Below are positions 34,526 to 43,407 of a stretch of 64,000 bases of DNA, piece by piece; position 1 is the stretch's first letter; every line of letters starts with the position of its first letter. The DNA comes from Changchengzhania lutea. GTDB taxonomy: Bacteria > Bacteroidota > Bacteroidia > Flavobacteriales > Flavobacteriaceae. Under the pieces are notes generated by a model, which was not told where the DNA came from, did not search any database, and saw nothing but the letters and a program-made list of their open reading frames with translations. The position numbers and the translations under genes are program-made. The DNA is taken from assembly GCF_006974145.1 (NCBI RefSeq), contig NZ_CP039456.1, forward strand, positions 1,022,001 to 1,086,000, in the 5' to 3' direction.

Positions 34526-35161
34526 ATGAAAAAAGAGATTTTGATATTTACAACAAGTTTTATGATCTTAACCCTAATGGGATGTTCAAGTAAAATAATC
34601 CACTTAGCAAATGATAATTTAGATGTTAGAAATAGGGACATTATATCAATTAATAGTACCACCAACACTTTGGTATTGAATAGCAAAATAGGAGATGGAA
34701 TTGCAATAATCAAAGGCTTGGAATTCGATGATGGGATTATTGAATTAGAGTTAAAAGGAGAGAATAATCCAGGAAAAAGTTTTGTGGGTATTGCATTTAA
34801 TATTCAAAATGACACTACATACGAAGCGATTTACTTCAGACCATTTAATTTTAAATCTGATGAAAAAATAAGAAGAGAACATTCTGTTCAGTATATCTAT
34901 CATCCTAAATATAGTTGGCGATTTTTGAGAACCAACTTTGAAGGGCAATTCGAGGCTGAATACCCACGCCAACCATCACCTGAATATTGGTTTGGAATAC
35001 AGGTTAAAATTGATGATAAAAAAGTTTACGTTTATGATAAAAAAACAAACACGGAATTATTATCAATAAAGCGATTAACACATCAAGTATCTAATAGAAT
35101 AGGACTCTGGACAGGTTATAACTCGAAAGGTGAGTTTAGAAATTTAAAAATAAGGAAATAG
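34526..35161 (+). CDS. Lipoprotein with concanavalin-like beta-sandwich
   Basis: About 211 residues from MKKEILIFTTSF, chosen over an ATG nine codons earlier because it begins a proper lipoprotein signal with lipobox LMGC. The body (GIIELELKGENNPGKSFVG, IAFNIQNDTTYEAIYFRP and the end NRIGLWTGYNSKGEFRNLKI) has the pattern of LamG or DUF1080-type jelly-roll domains that bind or act on glycans. No catalytic residues can be assigned. It is a single-gene module between spacers E1 and E2. Confidence 0.65.
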   Translation: MKKEILIFTTSFMILTLMGCSSKIIHLANDNLDVRNRDIISINSTTNTLVLNSKIGDGIAIIKGLEFDDGIIELELKGENNPGKSFVGIAFNIQNDTTYEAIYFRPFNFKSDEKIRREHSVQYIYHPKYSWRFLRTNFEGQFEAEYPRQPSPEYWFGIQVKIDDKKVYVYDKKTNTELLSIKRLTHQVSNRIGLWTGYNSKGEFRNLKIRK

Positions 35162-35175
35162 AAAACGAAATGTCA

Positions 35176-35304
35176 ACAACGTATCCTATTAATTCATTGC
35201 TACGGATTTTCCTTCGGAAAATCCTCTCATTTTTGCTATCTTCGTTTCTCAGCGGAAAGAATCCTGCGGATTTTTCCGTAACGAAATCATAGCCCAAACG
35301 TTGT
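35176..35304 (+). repeat. attC-like palindromic spacer E2
   Basis: The left end ACAACGTATCCTATTAATTC pairs with the right end GAAATCATAGCCCAAACGTTGT. Internal hairpins are GGATTTTCC/GGAAAATCC (35204-35224) and CGGAAAGAATCC/GGATTTTTCCG. GTATCCTA and the GGAAAATCCTC core are shared with E4, E7 and E10. Confidence 0.6.
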
Positions 35305-35323
35305 GTGATTTAAGAACAACCTA

Positions 35324-35728
35324 ATGGAAAATTTTGATGTAAAAAATAATGTCAATCCCTTTTTAGTTAAGGGAGCATTAATTGTAATTGAAAATGAAAT
35401 CTGTAAAATAGTAGATATGGATTCAGAGAGTATTTTCGCATTGGATAAAAATGGTGAAAATAAAACTATATCAAATAAAGAATGGGAACCAATTGAATTA
35501 AATGAAAGTTGGTTGAAAAAGTTTGGTTTTGAAAAAGGTTCAAAAATAAAAAACACTTCAACTAACGTAGATTGGGTAATAAAAACTACAGGAAATATAT
35601 ATTATATTACTATTCACAACGACAATGCTTATGGAGACAATCCTGTAATCGGACTTAAATACGTTCACGACCTACAGGAATGGTTTTTTAGATTAACAAA
35701 GGAGAACTTAAATTACATTGAAATTTAA
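35324..35728 (+). CDS. Unknown cytoplasmic protein with KYVHDLQ motif
   Basis: A 134-residue soluble protein. The C-terminal segment LKYVHDLQEWFFRLTKENL resembles the YVH-LQ-LYF-LT ending found in many small uncharacterised Bacteroidota and phage proteins. The N-terminal half (VKGALIVIENEICKIVDMD) looks strand-rich. The function is unknown. It is followed after two bases by another small gene, so the two form one module between spacers E2 and E4. Confidence 0.55.
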   Translation: MENFDVKNNVNPFLVKGALIVIENEICKIVDMDSESIFALDKNGENKTISNKEWEPIELNESWLKKFGFEKGSKIKNTSTNVDWVIKTTGNIYYITIHNDNAYGDNPVIGLKYVHDLQEWFFRLTKENLNYIEI

Positions 35729-35730
35729 AA

Positions 35731-36105
35731 ATGGCCTTTTTTGGCTTTCTTAAAAAAAAGAAAATGCCGATTAACTTTTCAGAAGAAAACATTTCGGAAT
35801 TGACTCTGAAATCGGATTTACTTGGACAAACTCTAATTGACAATGGACTTGGATTTTATGTCGACCATTTGTCTCAAATCCGACTTTCGGCTGACAAAAA
35901 AAATGAATCGGAATTTAGGAAATTGGTAATTAGTCGAGAATTATTCGGAGGAGCTGGAGCACTTTGGGAAATCTATATTGAGAATCTGGCTGAATATCAA
36001 AAATATAATAAACAATTTTCGGAATATGTTGACTTACTTACTCAAATGGGAATTAAAAACGGACGAGTTAAACAGATTCAGAAAACAATGCGAAAACTGA
36101 ATTAA
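35731..36105 (+). CDS. Small unknown protein
   Basis: A 124-residue protein starting MAFFGFLKKKKMP, then a mainly helical region (FRKLVISRELFGGAGALWEI, then a Tyr-rich segment and a basic end NGRVKQIQKTMRKLN). The short hydrophobic and basic start could associate with the membrane. I do not recognise a family. It is translationally close to the preceding gene. The pair may be an immunity or toxin-type module, but there is no direct sign. Confidence 0.5.
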   Translation: MAFFGFLKKKKMPINFSEENISELTLKSDLLGQTLIDNGLGFYVDHLSQIRLSADKKNESEFRKLVISRELFGGAGALWEIYIENLAEYQKYNKQFSEYVDLLTQMGIKNGRVKQIQKTMRKLN

Positions 36106-36118
36106 AAAATAAAAAACC

Positions 36119-36190
36119 ACACCGTATCCTATGAAAAATTGCTGGTGTTGTGCTAAAACAAACGTGCAACTTTCCATATAAACACGTTGT
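36119..36190 (+). repeat. attC-like palindromic spacer E4
   Basis: The left arm ACACCGTATCCTATGAAAAA with TTGC pairs over most of its length with the right arm GCAACTTTCCATATAAACAC then GTTGT. The centre (TGGTGTTGTGCTAAAACAAA) is shared with E10. The right arm from 36166 is also the left end of the 2,165-bp duplication. Confidence 0.65.
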
Positions 36191-36241
36191 AACACATTCT
36201 GAGAGTCCTTGTGCGTTTAGAGTTTATATTAATAAAACTAT

Positions 36242-37438
36242 ATGAGACCCAAAACTAAATATACTAAAAGCGGTGATTTTAATATTGCGTATCAAGTGGT
36301 AGGTCAAGGATCAATTGACATTTTATATATTCCTGGTTGGGTTTCAAACATTGATATGATGTGGTCCGAACCAAGGCTTGCTACCTTTTTAACTAGGCTT
36401 TCCTTATTCTCTAGACTGATTATTTTCGATAAAAGAGGCACAGGACTTTCAGATCGTTCAGATGAGTATTCCACTATGGATGAGCGAATGGACGATATCA
36501 ATGCAGTATTGGATGCTACAAATTCAGAAAAAGCATTTTTATTTAGTCATTCAGAAGGAGGATCGGTTAGTCTTTTGTTTTCTTTAAAGTATCCTCAAAT
36601 AACTTTAGGAGTAATTGGTTTCGGAATATTTGCAAAACGGAGGTATTCAAAAGATTACCCTTGGGCTCCTAAAGTTGAAGAACGTGAAGTTTCTAATAAA
36701 TTAATTGAAGACAATTGGGCACATGGAAATCTTGATGGGCTTAGGTCTTTAGTTCCATCATTAGCGCATGATAATGGATTTATGGATTGGTTGGCTAGTT
36801 ATTTACGCTCTGGCGCAAGCCCTAAAGCTGCATTAATTTTACATAAGCAGTGTGCACAAATCGATATAACTGATATTTTGGGCTCAATCAAAGTTCCAAC
36901 GCTTCTTCTGTTTAGAAAAGATGACATAGAAATTCTTGTTGAAGAAGGTAGATATCTAGGAGAACGCATTCCTAATTCTAAACTTGTTGAATATCGCGGC
37001 AAAGATCATCTTTTCTGGACAGGTGACACTTATCCGATTTTAGCAGAAATAGAAGAATTTGTTACCGGAATTCGTCCAAACAAATCAGAATTTCAAAGTG
37101 CAAAGCAAAAAAGTAGCAAAACAGGAATAGATCTAGCAACTGTAATGTCTGAAAATTTCTTATATAATTTGAAAGTTGAAGAATTCGCCAAATTATGTGG
37201 CCGAAGTTTATCCGCGTTTAAAAGAGATTTTAAAAACACATTTAATACGACACCATCTAAATGGATAAAGTCTAAACGACTTGAGTATGCGAGAGCACTT
37301 CTTATAGAAAGTAATTTAAACATAAACCAAATCTGTTATGATTGCGGTTATATAAACGCATCACATTTTATAAAATCTTTTAAAGAAAAATATAACATTC
37401 CTCCTCAAAAATACAGATCTGATAACATTAGAACATAA
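36242..37438 (+). CDS. Alpha/beta-hydrolase domain fused to AraC-type DNA-binding domain, copy 1
   Basis: A 398-residue fusion. Residues 1-270 form an alpha/beta hydrolase of the kind joined to adenylate cyclases or LuxR domains in other bacteria (SGDFNIAYQVVGQG, IPGWVSNIDMMW, FDKRGTGLSDRS), with nucleophile Ser104 in FSHSEGGS and His256 in GKDHLFW. Residues about 300-395 form an AraC/XylS double helix-turn-helix (EFAKLCGRSLSAFKRDF, and INQICYDCGYINASHFIKSF). The hydrolase part probably acts as a ligand sensor that controls the two genes downstream. The identical copy is at 44888. Confidence 0.85.
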   Translation: MRPKTKYTKSGDFNIAYQVVGQGSIDILYIPGWVSNIDMMWSEPRLATFLTRLSLFSRLIIFDKRGTGLSDRSDEYSTMDERMDDINAVLDATNSEKAFLFSHSEGGSVSLLFSLKYPQITLGVIGFGIFAKRRYSKDYPWAPKVEEREVSNKLIEDNWAHGNLDGLRSLVPSLAHDNGFMDWLASYLRSGASPKAALILHKQCAQIDITDILGSIKVPTLLLFRKDDIEILVEEGRYLGERIPNSKLVEYRGKDHLFWTGDTYPILAEIEEFVTGIRPNKSEFQSAKQKSSKTGIDLATVMSENFLYNLKVEEFAKLCGRSLSAFKRDFKNTFNTTPSKWIKSKRLEYARALLIESNLNINQICYDCGYINASHFIKSFKEKYNIPPQKYRSDNIRT

Positions 37439-37541
37439 TTTGTTGTTTGGACGTTTTAGAATGTTTTTTGAACTTTTTTGAAAGCTCTATGTACTTGTTT
37501 TTAGTGAACTTTACAGTATTCATTTAAACAAATACTACATT

Positions 37542-38021
37542 ATGAAAACTAGATTAGCACTTATATTAATTTTGATTTTAGGATTAGCACTTACTAGCTG
37601 TAAAGCACAAGTTGACCTAATCAATGACGAATTTCCTGAAGCGAAGCAAGAAGTTATGGAAACTTTTGGAGCAATTGCACAAAGCATTAAAGATGGCGAT
37701 TTAGATAAACTAATTTCATTTCATGCCTACAGTCCAAAGTTTACAGAATTTAAAAACGGAGCACCACGAAATGGTGGTGAAGCTAACGAAGTTCACGAAC
37801 GCAATGTTTTTGGTTCGGTAACCGAAGTTGTGAAATTTGATGCTAAAGATTTACAAATAGCTGTATATGGTGATGTTGCCAACCTAACTTTTCACTCAGA
37901 TTTTCATTTAAAATTTGGTGAAGATTTAATAATCGTAAATGATCAAATTACTTTATTGTTTGTAAAAACTAAAGATGGTTGGAAAATGGTACATGAACAC
38001 CATTCGCCTCTTCAGAAATAA
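37542..38021 (+). CDS. SnoaL/NTF2-like lipoprotein, copy 1
   Basis: A 159-residue protein with a lipoprotein signal ending LALTSC and an NTF2-like cone fold (IAQSIKDGDLDKLISFHAYS start, WKMVHEHHSPLQK end, the family's usual last strand). SnoaL-like proteins bind or isomerise small hydrophobic molecules. It lies 103 bases after the hydrolase-AraC gene and before a hydrolase gene, which suggests a small-molecule response operon. An identical copy is at 46188. Confidence 0.8.
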   Translation: MKTRLALILILILGLALTSCKAQVDLINDEFPEAKQEVMETFGAIAQSIKDGDLDKLISFHAYSPKFTEFKNGAPRNGGEANEVHERNVFGSVTEVVKFDAKDLQIAVYGDVANLTFHSDFHLKFGEDLIIVNDQITLLFVKTKDGWKMVHEHHSPLQK

Positions 38022-38136
38022 AAAAACAAGTATTCAATTTTTTTAGACCTCCATATAAAAGCTAGAGTTGCTTTAAGTAGACTCTAGCATTTATAGCATA
38101 AGTTTAAAAATTTACAAAATATAAATATTGAAAGTA

Positions 38137-38349
38137 ATGGGCGAAATAATTAAAACTCTAGCAGTCGTTTTTTTAGCAAACTTAATGGCTTGTAACAATA
38201 ACCAAAATCCCAAGCTAAATCCTGAGTCTAATTCAACTGGAATTATTTCGTTTAAAAATATTGAGTTTAAATCTCAAGGAGCAATGCTTAGAGGAAGGCT
38301 ATATTTACCTGAAAACAATTTGAAAAAAAACCCTTTTGGGAACTTTTAA
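38137..38349 (+). pseudogene. Alpha/beta hydrolase lipoprotein, truncated copy
   Basis: The first about 65 codons equal the intact gene at 46783-47802 (MGEIIKTLAVVFLANLMACN). At the duplication boundary (38330) the frame runs into unrelated DNA and stops after NPFGNF. The hydrolase core and nucleophile are absent, so no activity is possible. Confidence 0.9.
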
Positions 38350-38414
38350 TACCTGCACTATTGTAATAAATATTGATTAAAAACTTTGTATTTATGAACT
38401 AAAACAAAAAAAGC

Positions 38415-39827
38415 ATGAAACAAATCCTCACAACAACAATCGCAATAATTGCTTTGGCAGTTACAACTTTTGCACAAACCGGCTCCATTGACACCACCTT
38501 TGACCCGGGTACAGGAACGAACAGTTCTGTCTATACCTCTTCCATTCAAAGCGATGGAAAAATAATTATTGGAGGTTTTTTCGTTACTTACAATGGAACT
38601 GCGAGCAATCGGATTGCCCGCCTGAATGTTGACGGAACGCTGGATGCCAACTTTAACCTGGGAACAGGAGCGAACTCTTTTGTCTTGACAAATTCCATTC
38701 AAAACGATGGAAAAATTATTATTGGAGGCCTTTTCACTTCTTACAATGGAACTGCGATAAATCGGATTGCCCGCCTGAATGCTGACGGAACCCTTGACGG
38801 CTCTTTTGCCCCGGGAACAGGAGCGAACAATACTGTCGAAACTAGTTCCCTTCAAAGCGATGGGAAAATTATTATTGGAGGCGATTTTACTTCTTACAAT
38901 GGAACTGCGATAAATCGGATTGCCCGCCTGAATGCTGACGGAACCCTTGACGGCTCTTTTGCCCCGGGAACAGGAGTGGACGATACTGTCAGGGCTTTTT
39001 CAATTCAAGGCGATGGGAAAATTATTATTGGAGGCGATTTTACTACTTACAATGGAACTGCTAGAAATCGGATTGCCCGCTTGAATGCTGACGGAACCCT
39101 TGACGGCTCTTTTAACCCGGGAACAGGAGCGGACAGTTTTCTCTGGGCTACTTCCCTTCAAAGCGATGGGAAAATTATTATTGGAGGCTTTTTCACTACC
39201 TACAATGGCACTGCGATAAATCAGATTGCCCGCCTGAATGTTGACGGAACGCTGGATACGACTTTTAACCCGGGAACAGGAACGGACTTCGAGGTCCAAA
39301 CTATTTCCCTTCAAAGCGATGGGAAAATTTTTATTGGAGGTGCTTTCACTACTTACAATGGAACTACGAGAAATCGGATTGCCCGCCTGAATGTTGACGG
39401 AACCCTTGACGGATCATTTAATCCGGGAACGGGAACGAACAATAATGTCTTGACTATTTCTATTCAAAGCGATGGAAATATTATTATTGGAGGCAGTTTC
39501 AATTTTTACAATGGAACGGGAAGAAACATGATAGCGAGAATTTTAGGGGGATCGACAATGGGGTTAACATTAATTGGCAATTCCACGAGCATTACGGTTT
39601 ATCCAAATCCTTTTTCCCTACAGACAACTTTACAGTCAGACCGTTTTTTAAAGAATGTGACTATGACAGTTTACAATATACAAGGACAGGTGGTAAAAGA
39701 AATTAAAAACATTTCGGGGCAGACAGTTACTTTATTCCGTGACAATCTTCCAAGCGGACTGTACTTCATTCAGATGACAGAAGCAAATAAGATCATCACG
39801 GCAGCCAAATTAGTAATTACGGACTGA
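38415..39827 (+). CDS. Delta-60-repeat beta-propeller protein with T9SS sorting domain
   Basis: A 470-residue secreted protein: signal peptide (cleavage near TFAQT), seven tandem repeats of about 50 residues with the pattern SIQSDGKIIIGG, YNGT, NRIARLN, DGTLD, F-PGTG, and a C-terminal type IX secretion domain (VYPNPFSLQ, then GLYFIQM and KLVITD). The repeats should close into a seven-bladed propeller. The DNA is a 150-bp tandem repeat, clearly richer in G+C than neighbouring genes, which points to recent acquisition. The T9SS tail means export across the outer membrane. The ligand is unknown. Confidence 0.88.
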   Translation: MKQILTTTIAIIALAVTTFAQTGSIDTTFDPGTGTNSSVYTSSIQSDGKIIIGGFFVTYNGTASNRIARLNVDGTLDANFNLGTGANSFVLTNSIQNDGKIIIGGLFTSYNGTAINRIARLNADGTLDGSFAPGTGANNTVETSSLQSDGKIIIGGDFTSYNGTAINRIARLNADGTLDGSFAPGTGVDDTVRAFSIQGDGKIIIGGDFTTYNGTARNRIARLNADGTLDGSFNPGTGADSFLWATSLQSDGKIIIGGFFTTYNGTAINQIARLNVDGTLDTTFNPGTGTDFEVQTISLQSDGKIFIGGAFTTYNGTTRNRIARLNVDGTLDGSFNPGTGTNNNVLTISIQSDGNIIIGGSFNFYNGTGRNMIARILGGSTMGLTLIGNSTSITVYPNPFSLQTTLQSDRFLKNVTMTVYNIQGQVVKEIKNISGQTVTLFRDNLPSGLYFIQMTEANKIITAAKLVITD

Positions 39828-40335
39828 CACGAATGGCTAACAACGGTAATCGTTGCACAACCATAAGCATTCCTGCTCCACTTTTCACTCTTTTTTGGGT
39901 GAATTTCAGATACTTTTTCAGGTTATAAGCAATGGCGGATAGATGCATTACTTTGTTTGCCTGTTTTATTCCCAATGTATTTATTTTTCGAAGCCCCAGA
40001 AACTGGGTGAGCGTTCTGCTTATCGTGGAATGCCAGGGTAGTTCCTCATCAATATCATAGCCTAAAAAGTATAAGATATCTAGGCATAAACTACAATGAC
40101 TTATTAAATCTCTATCACTAATAATATTCTCCAAATAACCCACCAAACAGAGTTTAAAGAAAACAACTGAGTCAATACTTTTTTGACCACTTTCCCCGTA
40201 ATACGGTCTGGTCAGACCATAAAGGAAATCCAATTCTAGAACCGCTTTTAAGCGTCTGTAAAAATTGTGCTTTGGAATCCGCTCGCTCAGTTGAAATTGC
40301 GAACAATTTTTCTTGGTAATCTTTCTTGCCTTGCA
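39817..40335 (-). pseudogene. IS1182-family transposase relic
   Basis: From ATG 40335 (MQGKKDYQEKLF) a frameshift leads to LSERIPKHNFYRRLKAVLEL, then DFLYGLTRPYYGESGQKSID to the PWHSTISRT region of IS1182-type transposases, then directly to the extreme C-terminal part (KVMHLSAIAYNLKKYLKF). Most of the catalytic core is deleted. The last residues run into a palindromic spacer remnant. The relic is inactive. Confidence 0.85.
39838..39862 (+). repeat. Spacer remnant with AACGGTAATCGTT core
   Basis: CAACGGTAATCGTTGCACAA is nearly the same as spacer E6 at 43927 (AACGGTAACCGTTGCACAAC). It marks the 3' edge of the T9SS module at the point where the IS1182-type relic ends. Confidence 0.45.
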
Positions 40336-40408
40336 TAACTAAAGTTAAGAAATAACAAAGCTACTTTTATTTTGGAATGCTATCTTTATCAACAAACTTG
40401 TGCAACAG

Positions 40409-40512
40409 GCACAACGTGTATAATTAATTGCTTGGTTCTAGACTACTTACGAAAATCCTCGCGGATTTCTATTCGGTTTTTATTTGCTAACTTTAGTGTT
40501 TAAAACACGCAA
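40409..40512 (+). repeat. attC-like palindromic spacer E5
   Basis: The left end ACAACGTGTATAATTAATTG pairs with the right end TTTAAAACACGCAAC. The core ATTGCTTGGT, then GAAAATCCTCGCGGATTT is shared with E1. It lies between the IS1182-type relic and the GH9 gene. Confidence 0.55.
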
Positions 40513-40692
40513 CTTCACAGTATGATACGGAGTGAAAAGTAGTACTTTAAGGTACTGAACACGGAGGTAATCTGTTTGTTTTCCGTGTGGCTGGCGTCAT
40601 TCAGATGGCATGATCTTTATGTAGGCTTATTTATGGAACTCGGCATTTAAAAATGGAGTGATGAAATTAAATAGTAAAAAAAGCAATGATTT
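40513..40692 (+). other. Untranslated leader of the GH9 operon
   Basis: About 180 bases with two hairpins: AGTAC/GTACT (about 40540-40556) and ACACGGA/TCCGTGT (about 40559-40589). They may be part of a structured leader. No coding frame is seen. Confidence 0.35.
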
Positions 40693-42477
40693 ATGAGTAT
40701 TGTTCGAGCATTATATATTCTGTTATTTGGGGCTTTTGCCGTTAGTTCTCAGGCACAATCTGCAGTAGAGATTAGGGTCAATTTAGAAGGCTACCCAAGC
40801 AATATGCCCAAAAAAGCACTTATTCTTAGTAAAGGCGCATTGGACAATCCAATATTGATATTAAAAAATGATAAAGGAGTAACACTAAAAGAGTACAAGT
40901 GCCCACCTCATGAAAAGTCTTGGCATCCATTTTCTCATTATTATATAGCCGATTTTTCAGATTTTCAAAAAGCAGGAAAGTATTACTTTGAACTAGAAGA
41001 AGGCGAAATTGTAAGTCAATTTTTTAATATTGGCGCTTATCCTAAATGGCAAGAAGATGTCATTGGTTTTATAAGAACACAACGTTGTGGTTTTAATCCG
41101 TATACCAAGGAGTTCTGCCATCAAAGAGACGGGTTAAGTTTCTTCGGTAAAAGATTGGATTCCACCAGAATTGATGCTACGGGTGGTTGGCACGATGCCG
41201 GTGACCAGTTAAAATATCTTATTACAAGTAGCAACACTACTGCCAGATTGCTTATGGCGTATCAAATGAAACCAAGCAGTTTCAATAATGAATTTGATGC
41301 TAGAGGTTTACAGGGTGCAAATGAATTACCTGACGTACTTGATGAAGCAATGTGGGGGCTGGAATGGATATTGAAGCTTCACCCAAGTCCCGATGAACTG
41401 TACCACCAAGTGGCAGATGATAGAGACCATAGAGGCTTTAAACTACCCCATGAAGAAAATGCTGATTATGGATGGGGACCAAATAGTTTCAGACCTGTTT
41501 ATTACGCTACAGGTAAGCCACAAGGCCTTTCTAAATACAAAAGCCAAGCAACAGGAATCGCTAATTTAGCTGGTCGTTCGTCTGCTACGCTAGCATTAGG
41601 GTATCAAGTCTTTAGCCAGTTCAAGGAATATGAAGTATTTGCCCAAGCATGCCTAAAGGCTGCGCAGGAACTTTACAACATGGGAAAACAGCAAGAAGGA
41701 TACCAACAAGGTAACAGCTATGGTTCTCCTTATCGTTATGAGGAAAATACTTGGGCGGATGATATGGAATGGGCTGCTGCTTGTTTGTACAAAATTTCTA
41801 AAGAGGAGAAATTTCTTAAAGATGCCAGAGCTTATTCAAAAATCATTGGCACCTGGTCTTGGATGGAACGAGACTCTACCAGCCATTATGAAATGTACCC
41901 CTTTGTAAATATGGGGCATTATGCTCTGTGGCAAGTTGGTGATTCGACGGATAAAAAAGAGATGAGCAGGTATTATGAACACAATTTAGAAAATGTAAAA
42001 AAGAGAGCGGAGGAAAACCCGTATGGAGTAGGTCATCTGTTTATTTGGTGTTCTAATAATCTGGCTGCTGCAGTCGCTACACAAGCGATGTTATATGAAG
42101 AAATGACGGGTTCAACGAAATATCGCTTTCTCATGCAAAATCATGTGAATTGGTTATTAGGTTTAAACCCATGGAGTTCGAGTATGATTACAGAAATTCC
42201 TGAGAATGCTGATACGCCAGTAGATGTGCATATGCCATTTTGGAAAATTTTTAAAAAACCAATCAAGGGAAGCCTTGTTGATGGTCCGCTTTGGTCCTCC
42301 ATTCATGATAAAATGTTAGGAATTACGCTGTCTGAACCTGACGAATACGCTCATTTGCAGCCTAAAAATATCAAGTACATGGATGACTGGGCAGATTATA
42401 GTACTAATGAGCCAACGCTAGATGGTTCGGCAGAATTACTTCTTATTTTAACCCATTTGAGTAGTGAACAAAATTAA
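40693..42477 (+). CDS. Glycoside hydrolase family 9 enzyme
   Basis: A 594-residue exported enzyme: signal peptide (cleavage near SQAQS), a CelD_N immunoglobulin-like domain (about 25-115) and a GH9 (alpha/alpha)6 barrel. The catalytic aspartates lie in GGWHDAGDQLKY (Asp168, Asp171), and the general acid is Glu573 in DYSTNEPTLDGSAELL. Family activities are inverting endoglucanase, glucosaminidase or chitobiose-type hydrolysis. It overlaps the next gene, a polysaccharide deacetylase, by 14 bases, so the natural substrate may be a partly acetylated glucosamine polymer; that is inference. Confidence 0.92.
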   Translation: MSIVRALYILLFGAFAVSSQAQSAVEIRVNLEGYPSNMPKKALILSKGALDNPILILKNDKGVTLKEYKCPPHEKSWHPFSHYYIADFSDFQKAGKYYFELEEGEIVSQFFNIGAYPKWQEDVIGFIRTQRCGFNPYTKEFCHQRDGLSFFGKRLDSTRIDATGGWHDAGDQLKYLITSSNTTARLLMAYQMKPSSFNNEFDARGLQGANELPDVLDEAMWGLEWILKLHPSPDELYHQVADDRDHRGFKLPHEENADYGWGPNSFRPVYYATGKPQGLSKYKSQATGIANLAGRSSATLALGYQVFSQFKEYEVFAQACLKAAQELYNMGKQQEGYQQGNSYGSPYRYEENTWADDMEWAAACLYKISKEEKFLKDARAYSKIIGTWSWMERDSTSHYEMYPFVNMGHYALWQVGDSTDKKEMSRYYEHNLENVKKRAEENPYGVGHLFIWCSNNLAAAVATQAMLYEEMTGSTKYRFLMQNHVNWLLGLNPWSSSMITEIPENADTPVDVHMPFWKIFKKPIKGSLVDGPLWSSIHDKMLGITLSEPDEYAHLQPKNIKYMDDWADYSTNEPTLDGSAELLLILTHLSSEQN

Positions 42478-43189
42478 TTTAAGTTGTCTGTTTTTTATAA
42501 TCACTATATCGTTTTATGCACAACGTATAGTTGATAAGGAAGGTGCAATTGTTAGGTCTGATACCTTGAAGAAGAATATTTACCTATGTTTTACAGGTCA
42601 TGACCATGCTGAAGGATTTGAAAATGTAATAAGTGTTCTAAATAAACAAAAAGTGAAAGGGTCTTTCTTTCTTACTGGTGATTTTGTGAGGAGCAATGAG
42701 AATTTAGTAAAAGAGCTTTCAAAAAGTGGACACTTTGTGGGAGCTCATTCTGATAAACATCTCCTGTATTGCGACTGGATTAAAAGAGACAGCCTTTTAC
42801 ATTCAGAAAAACGTATAAAAGAGGATATTTTGCAGAATCTTAATGCCTTGAAAAAGCTAGAGATTTGTCCCAAACATTTTATGCCACCATATGAATGGTA
42901 TAATAAAAAGGTGGTGGAAATAGCCTTGCAATTAAACCAAATAACGGTCAATTTTTCTAGTGGCACTCGTTCGAATGCCGACTATACAACCCCTGAAATG
43001 CCCAACTATATCTCAAGTAATGATATTTTAAAAAGCATATATAGCTATCTATCATTAAACAGTATGAATGGTTTTCATTTACTAATCCATCCTGGAACCA
43101 GCCCAAAAAGAAAGGATAAATTCTATTTACGACTAGATGAACTAATTAATAAATTAAAGAAGGAAGGCTATCAATTTTCTAAGTTTTAA
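42464..43189 (+). CDS. Polysaccharide deacetylase-like (NodB-fold) protein
   Basis: A 241-residue exported protein with NodB motifs: FTGHDHAEG in place of the usual TFDDG (the metal-binding Asp47 remains), the His pair in GAHSDKHL (His95, His99), and PPYEWYN in place of RPPYG. This variant motif set occurs in Bacteroidota deacetylases. It removes acetyl groups from amino sugars or esters, probably in the periplasm. Its start lies within the GH9 gene, so translation is coupled, and the two enzymes should act on the same glycan. Confidence 0.8.
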   Translation: MNKINLSCLFFIITISFYAQRIVDKEGAIVRSDTLKKNIYLCFTGHDHAEGFENVISVLNKQKVKGSFFLTGDFVRSNENLVKELSKSGHFVGAHSDKHLLYCDWIKRDSLLHSEKRIKEDILQNLNALKKLEICPKHFMPPYEWYNKKVVEIALQLNQITVNFSSGTRSNADYTTPEMPNYISSNDILKSIYSYLSLNSMNGFHLLIHPGTSPKRKDKFYLRLDELINKLKKEGYQFSKF

Positions 43190-43407
43190 CTTTGAGTAAA
43201 GTGGAGCAAGATTTACGAAACATCAAATATTTTTAATAAAAAGGGAAATAATGACGGCACATCAATAAATATAGGCATTAGACGGATAGTGGTAAGTGTG
43301 AACATGAGTAAATTTAACAAAATATATAACCGTTTGATAAGGAAGTGCTTTGAAATGCTCAACAAACCATATCCCTTAACGAACATTTACGAAGTCGCTT
43401 AGAAGAA

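Larger units (their letters stand above)
36166..38330 (+). repeat. 2,165-bp direct duplication, copy 1 (truncates last gene)
   Basis: This copy and 44812-46976 (offset 8,646) appear identical in coding and intergenic sequence. It starts in the right arm of spacer E4 and stops inside the hydrolase gene at an A run (38323-38330), after which the sequence is unrelated. It carries the hydrolase-AraC gene, the SnoaL-like gene and the first 65 codons of the third gene. Confidence 0.95.

Noticed and set aside
33563-36105. A defence system (abortive infection or restriction) in the small unknown genes
   Set aside because: None shows nuclease, NTPase, TIR or other known defence motifs, so no such claim can be supported.
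38358-39314. Antisense frames opposite the propeller gene
   Set aside because: They have a periodic composition that merely mirrors the repeats on the plus strand.
38415-39560. Tandem 150-bp units that might be read as a CRISPR-like or satellite array
   Set aside because: The units are in frame, encode delta-60 beta-propeller blades after a signal peptide, and lack constant short repeats with unique spacers.
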